A stretch of DNA of 31,790 nucleotides from Verrucomicrobiota bacterium (GTDB lineage Bacteria; Verrucomicrobiota; Verrucomicrobiia; Limisphaerales; UBA9464): the NCBI GenBank assembly GCA_026397675.1, contig JAPLUH010000159.1:1-31790 (forward strand). Reading direction: 5' to 3'. The notes beneath the pieces are model-generated. The model made no database searches. It was not told where the DNA came from and was given only the letters and a program-made list of their open reading frames with translations. Below are positions 28,210 through 31,790 of the stretch, one piece after another; within the stretch, counting starts at the first letter, position 1; each line of letters opens with the position of its first letter. A program made the position numbers and the translations under genes.

Positions 28210-28256
28210 CGCAGAAACCGAGATGGACGCCGAAAATTGGGGTTAATATCCACGAT

Positions 28257-29306
28257 TCAGAGAGTTTTACGCACCAGCGCCGCACCGGCACACAGCGCCT
28301 GCAACTTGCGTCGCGCTGCCCAACGGGCCGTCTGACTCAGTCCGCAATCCGGAGCCAAAACCAACCGGTCTGCCGGCACATATTCTAGGCACCGACGCAC
28401 GCGGGCGGCGATGTCCTCCGGCGTCTCGATGTAGTAACTCTTCACGTCGACAATGCCGACGGCCACGTCGCGATGCCGCGCCACCTGCGCGATCAACTCC
28501 AATTCCGAGAACTCCCGACTGGCCATCTCCACGTGCATCTCATCGCAGTGCATGTCGAGAAAGGCAGGAAACAGTGGCGCTATCTGCCGCGGACCGATGG
28601 CTCGGGCCTTGTAGTTGCCGAAGCAGAGGTGCATGCAAACCCGAGTCTTACCGGTGACCGTTTCCACCGTCCGGTTGAAGAGATCTACAAACCGGCGGAC
28701 CTCTTCCCGGTAGCCATAGCAACTCATCGAAGGCTCATCGACGCTGATCTCGCGACATCCCGCGGCGACCAACGCCTCCAATTCTTGGCGTACCAGGGGC
28801 AGGAGAGCTTCAGTCAGGGCCCAACGGTCCGGGTAGCCCAAATCGGCGTTGGGCAAGAGGCGACCGGACAGCGTGTAGGGACCGGGAATCGAGGCCTTAA
28901 GCGTCACCCGACCGGCCGCACCCAGTTCGCGGGAGACGGTCTCCAGGCGCCGGTATTCCTCGACGGCTCCCAGTCCGCGAGGGGCCTGCAATGGAGCCAC
29001 GACCGCATGGCGTCCCCGTTGGTCATGAGCAGGCGGGCCCCATCGACGGGGCGAGGCTGACTCCAGATCGATTCCCTGGAGGTAGCCGTAGAAGCTGAGA
29101 TTGAAGTCCAACCGGCTTTGTTCGCCATCGGTGATGACATCCAATCCCGCAGCCAACTGATCCTTCACAGCACAAGTGACCGCATCGGATTGCAGTTCAC
29201 TCCGGTCCTCCGAACCAAAGCGGTCCAGATGTTGCGAGGCATGCTCCAACCAAGCCGGAAACGGATAACTGCCGATGACCGAAGTTCGCAGTGGGCACTG
29301 ATTCAT
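28257..29306 (-). CDS. cobalamin-independent methionine synthase-type protein (MetE C-terminal domain, core-MetE-like)
   Basis: A 349-residue protein equal to the catalytic (C-terminal) half of MetE; the N-terminal half is absent. Zinc ligands are visible as MHLCFGN (His226, Cys228), DEMHVEM (Glu256 or Glu260) and APDCGLSQTARW (Cys321). SVDEPSM (Asp190-Glu191) and TDGEQSRLDF (60-69) are also typical. Free-standing core-MetE proteins make methionine by methyl transfer to homocysteine, often using a corrinoid protein rather than methyl-folate as donor; some relatives have other substrates. Its neighbour purU acts on formyl-folate, which hints at one-carbon metabolism. It lies 51 nt after purU and 47 nt before the MBL gene. 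Confidence 0.85.
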   Translation of the reverse strand: MNQCPLRTSVIGSYPFPAWLEHASQHLDRFGSEDRSELQSDAVTCAVKDQLAAGLDVITDGEQSRLDFNLSFYGYLQGIDLESASPRRWGPPAHDQRGRHAVVAPLQAPRGLGAVEEYRRLETVSRELGAAGRVTLKASIPGPYTLSGRLLPNADLGYPDRWALTEALLPLVRQELEALVAAGCREISVDEPSMSCYGYREEVRRFVDLFNRTVETVTGKTRVCMHLCFGNYKARAIGPRQIAPLFPAFLDMHCDEMHVEMASREFSELELIAQVARHRDVAVGIVDVKSYYIETPEDIAARVRRCLEYVPADRLVLAPDCGLSQTARWAARRKLQALCAGAALVRKTL

Positions 29307-29357
29307 AAGGTGGAGAAAGACACCGTAAAAAAGGAAAACTCTCGCAACCGATACGGC

Positions 29358-30197
29358 TCAGTCGAAAATCACTGTCCGGTTGCCCGCCAAAAACACGCGG
29401 TCCTCAAAGACCAATCGAAGCGCCTGCGCCAAGGCAAATTGCTCGACATCGCGACCGGCTCGGACGAGATCCGCGGCGGCGTGGGTATGGTCCACAGGGA
29501 TCACCTGCTGGACCAAAATAGGACCTGCATCCAGGTCATCGGTCACCAGATGAGCCGTGGCCCCAATGACCTTCACACCGCGCTGGAAGGCCTGATGGTA
29601 GGGCTTGGCTCCCACAAAGGCCGGAAGGAAGGAATGGTGGATGTTGATAATCCGCGACGGGTATTGGCCCACGAAATCGGGCGACAACACTCGCATGTAT
29701 TTGGCCAAGACAAGGAACTCAGGCTGGATTTCGTCGAGAATTCACCGCACGGCCGCCTCGTGGGCCGCACGTTCCAACCCCTCGGCAGGAACATGATGGA
29801 AAGGTACCTCAAACTTGCGAACCAGGTCGCCCAGCACGGCATGATTGCTAATCACGGCCTCGATCCGGGCATTGATGCCTCCGAATTGATGGCGTATGAG
29901 CAAATCTCCCAGGCAGTGGTGTTCGCGGGAGGCCAACACCACGATCCGCTTAGGCCCCGGCTGCGCCAAGCGGACCTGTGCACCGGTCGGGAGACTGGAC
30001 AGGGTTTCCGCCACGAGCTGTTGCCCAGTCGCGGAACCCTCAGGACCATCGAATTCGGTGCGCATGTAGAAGCGCCCCGACGCGGCATCTACGAACTCTT
30101 GATTACCAACGACGTTGCATCCATGGCGGAGTAGCACACCACTGATGGCATGCACCAAGCCCCGTTGATCCGGGCACTCGACCAGAAGGACCGCCAT
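29358..30197 (-). pseudogene. purU: formyltetrahydrofolate deformylase PurU, interrupted by an in-frame UGA
   Basis: PurU hydrolyses 10-formyl-tetrahydrofolate to formate and tetrahydrofolate. The full frame from ATG 30197 is 280 codons including the stop, matching the E. coli protein length, but codon 152 (29742-29744) is TGA. The N-terminal part has the ACT domain (LLVECPDQRGLVHAISGVL) and ends ...LERAAHEAAVR. The part after the stop continues in the same frame (ILDEIQPEFLVLAKYMRVLS) with the catalytic region INIHHSFLPAF and VDHTHAAADLVRAGRDVE intact. Nothing else is missing. CGA to TGA, a CpG transition, would explain it as a recent nonsense mutation; a sequencing or assembly error or read-through are alternatives. 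It starts 12 nt after the SIS gene. Confidence 0.88.
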
Positions 30198-30209
30198 GGT
30201 TGAGTGGGT

Positions 30210-31718
30210 TTAGTTCCGACGACCACGCCCACCTCGGCGATTGCCATTGTCGCGGCCACGATCTTCACGTCCGCGGCGCTCGCCACCCTCCGAACGGTCC
30301 GAACGGGGGGCCGGAGCCGGAGCTTGACCGTTCTCGCGCAACCAGAGACGGCGTTCAATGTCATCCATCCGGTCCCAATTGGCCGGCTTGGGCACCTCGA
30401 CGGGAGCGCCCCCTCCGGAGGAGGACTCAGGGGCCGACTCAGCCTGGGGCTGCGGGGCGCGCTGAGGACGCTCCGAAGGCTCCTCCATGCGACGAGGGGC
30501 ACGACCAGCCTCGCTGCGTTCGCCACCGCGGTCAGGACGTTCACTCCGCTCGCCGGTGCGCCCACGGGTTTCTTCACGCGGCGCGCGCTCCTCGCGCTGC
30601 GGACGCTCAGCCCGCGGTTCACGGACCTCACGAACTTCGCGCGGCACTGCGCTCTCGCGGGGCACGGCGCTCTCACGCGGAGCAACACTCTCACGGGCTC
30701 CGCGCGGATCGCGATCGCCACCTCGGCCCCGGCCGCCGTCACGGCCTCCAGAGCGCTCTCCACGGTCATCGCGAGCGCGTTCGGGACCCCGTTCCTGACC
30801 CCGATCATCACGCGGACGCTCTTCCGTGCGCTCCGGGCGAGCATCGCGGCGCGGTCGGGCTGCCGGGGCTTCGGCCGGGGCTTCACCGATGTGGGCATAC
30901 AACTTGGCTAAGCGGCGAGCATGCTCGTCGTAGGCCGATTCAAACAACTGGGAGGCCTTCTCATTGCCCACCAGCGCGGGCGCCGTGAGCACCGTCGGAG
31001 GCTTTCCAGCCTCGGTGAGCAGCGCAGCAACCTCGACCTTGATAGCATTAATGAGCATGCACCCGCCGATGGTGGAACCGGGACCCACGGGGGTTTCGAG
31101 ACCCGGGACCTCGATCATGGCGTCACCCGCCGGAGCACCGGTGTCGAGAACCACGTCGGCAAAGTCCTGCAACTTGCGGCCATCGCGGCGCTGGCTGCGA
31201 CTGGCCTCGCTATGGGCCTTGGAGATGATGGCTACCACCTTCACGCCACGGCGCTTGAACTCCTCCGCCATTTCAATGGGCACCAAATTGCATCCCGACG
31301 AGGAGGCCACCAGGGCGGTATCCTTTGGGGAAAGGTCGTAGTTACGGAGGATGCGGGCGGCCAAGCCGTGGACGTTCTCCAAGAACATCGCCTGCCGCTG
31401 TCCATTGGCACCCACCACGAGGTTGTGGAAGCTCAGGGAGAGCTCCACGATGGGGTTAAACCCGGGGAACGATCCGTAGCGGGGCCACATTTCCTCAACG
31501 AGGATGCGGCTATGCCCGGAGCCAAAACAATGCACCATTCGGCCGGCCAAGATGGTCTCGGCAAAGAGGCTCGCGGCCTCCGCGATGGTCTCCTCTTGGG
31601 CGACGGCCGTGTCCAGAAGACTGCGGCACTGGTCAAGATAGTCAGCGATCACGGAAGGGAGGCTATCAGAAACTCCTACCAGAAGTGGATGCCAAAGATT
31701 GACCTTCGATCCATTCAT
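30210..31718 (-). CDS. SIS-domain sugar-phosphate-binding protein with long disordered Arg-rich C-terminal tail
   Basis: A 502-residue protein of two unlike parts. Residues ~20-275 are a SIS (sugar isomerase) domain of the UPF0309 type: MVHCFGSGHSRILVEEMWPR near 61-80, LVASSSGCNLVPIEMAEEF near 136-154, VVAIISKAHS, and a helical C-terminus. Such domains bind phosphosugars as isomerases or regulators. Residues ~280-502 are a low-complexity tail dominated by Arg, Glu, Asp, Gly and Pro, with repeats such as PRESAVPRESAVPREVREV, an island NWDRMDDIERRLWLRENGQ (447-465), and an RGG-like end GNRRGGRGRRN. Tails of this kind often bind RNA or promote condensates; that is inference. ATG 31718 has only a distant AGGA; the gene is followed by purU after 12 nt. 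Confidence 0.87.
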   Translation of the reverse strand: MNGSKVNLWHPLLVGVSDSLPSVIADYLDQCRSLLDTAVAQEETIAEAASLFAETILAGRMVHCFGSGHSRILVEEMWPRYGSFPGFNPIVELSLSFHNLVVGANGQRQAMFLENVHGLAARILRNYDLSPKDTALVASSSGCNLVPIEMAEEFKRRGVKVVAIISKAHSEASRSQRRDGRKLQDFADVVLDTGAPAGDAMIEVPGLETPVGPGSTIGGCMLINAIKVEVAALLTEAGKPPTVLTAPALVGNEKASQLFESAYDEHARRLAKLYAHIGEAPAEAPAARPRRDARPERTEERPRDDRGQERGPERARDDRGERSGGRDGGRGRGGDRDPRGARESVAPRESAVPRESAVPREVREVREPRAERPQREERAPREETRGRTGERSERPDRGGERSEAGRAPRRMEEPSERPQRAPQPQAESAPESSSGGGAPVEVPKPANWDRMDDIERRLWLRENGQAPAPAPRSDRSEGGERRGREDRGRDNGNRRGGRGRRN

Positions 31719-31790
31719 CCCGGAGTTGCATCCTGGGCTACAACAAAACCAGACTCACCGACTCTCCCGATGCCATGACTGTCTCTCTAC

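Noticed and set aside
29742..29744. Selenocysteine reading of the purU UGA
   Set aside because: PurU is not known as a selenoprotein, the position is not catalytic, and I see no clear SECIS-like hairpin right after it. Left as a minor alternative only.
30089..30988. Overlapping open frames on both strands across the SIS tail
   Set aside because: They are alternative readings of the repetitive Arg-rich coding region; their products are low-complexity (Arg/Ser/Ala/Val) without domain features.
31775..31790. ATG at the right edge that could start a divergent gene
   Set aside because: Only 16 bases are visible, too few to support a coding call.

Overview
The window is about 31.8 kb of GC-rich bacterial chromosome, nearly all coding, with most genes on the minus strand. 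The protein set suggests Verrucomicrobiota, probably the Pedosphaera/Limisphaera side. Clues are a pseudopilin with the motif FTLIELLVVIAIIAILAG followed by LLPALSKAKDKA, an FG-GAP/ASPIC-UnbV protein, a CotH-kinase protein, and a GH57 branching enzyme paired with a DUF4912 protein. This is inference from family knowledge; no 16S gene is present.

Layout from left to right. (1) 1-2624, minus: a prmC-murA-membrane protein operon, the last gene cut by the window edge. (2) 2625-3038: non-coding, with a duplicated 20-bp palindromic element and a 16-bp tandem duplication. (3) 3039-4619, plus: a CotH-type kinase-like protein, ending at a strong hairpin shared with the convergent SNF2 helicase gene (4763-8038, minus). 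(4) 8261-11799, minus: a pseudopilin and a small lipoprotein, then a textbook terminator, then an FG-GAP/ASPIC protein whose start codon lies only 7 nt past the terminator U-tract. (5) 12024-15076, minus: a DUF4912 protein overlapping a GH57 alpha-glucan branching enzyme by GTGA. (6) 15332-25449, minus: rplA-rplJ-rplL-(terminator)-rpoB-rpoC-(tandem terminators). The usual secE-nusG-rplK genes are not upstream of rplA. (7) 25606-26061, plus: a LAB_N membrane protein with a C-terminal zinc ribbon, overlapping the convergent kamA gene. (8) 26038-31718, minus: a tightly spaced five-gene run of SIS-domain protein with a long disordered Arg-rich tail, purU interrupted by an in-frame UGA, a core-MetE-like protein, an MBL-fold hydrolase and a lysine 2,3-aminomutase.

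Most of the window is housekeeping: transcription and translation machinery, peptidoglycan synthesis, release-factor methylation, glycogen branching and one-carbon metabolism. I see no CRISPR array, prophage, insertion sequence, tRNA or rRNA, and no convincing new multi-gene system. The items most worth following up are the UGA in purU, the SIS protein with its ~220-residue RG/RD/ER-rich tail, the terminator placed on the FG-GAP gene's ribosome-binding region, the duplicated palindrome upstream of the CotH gene, and the general lack of Shine-Dalgarno sequences.
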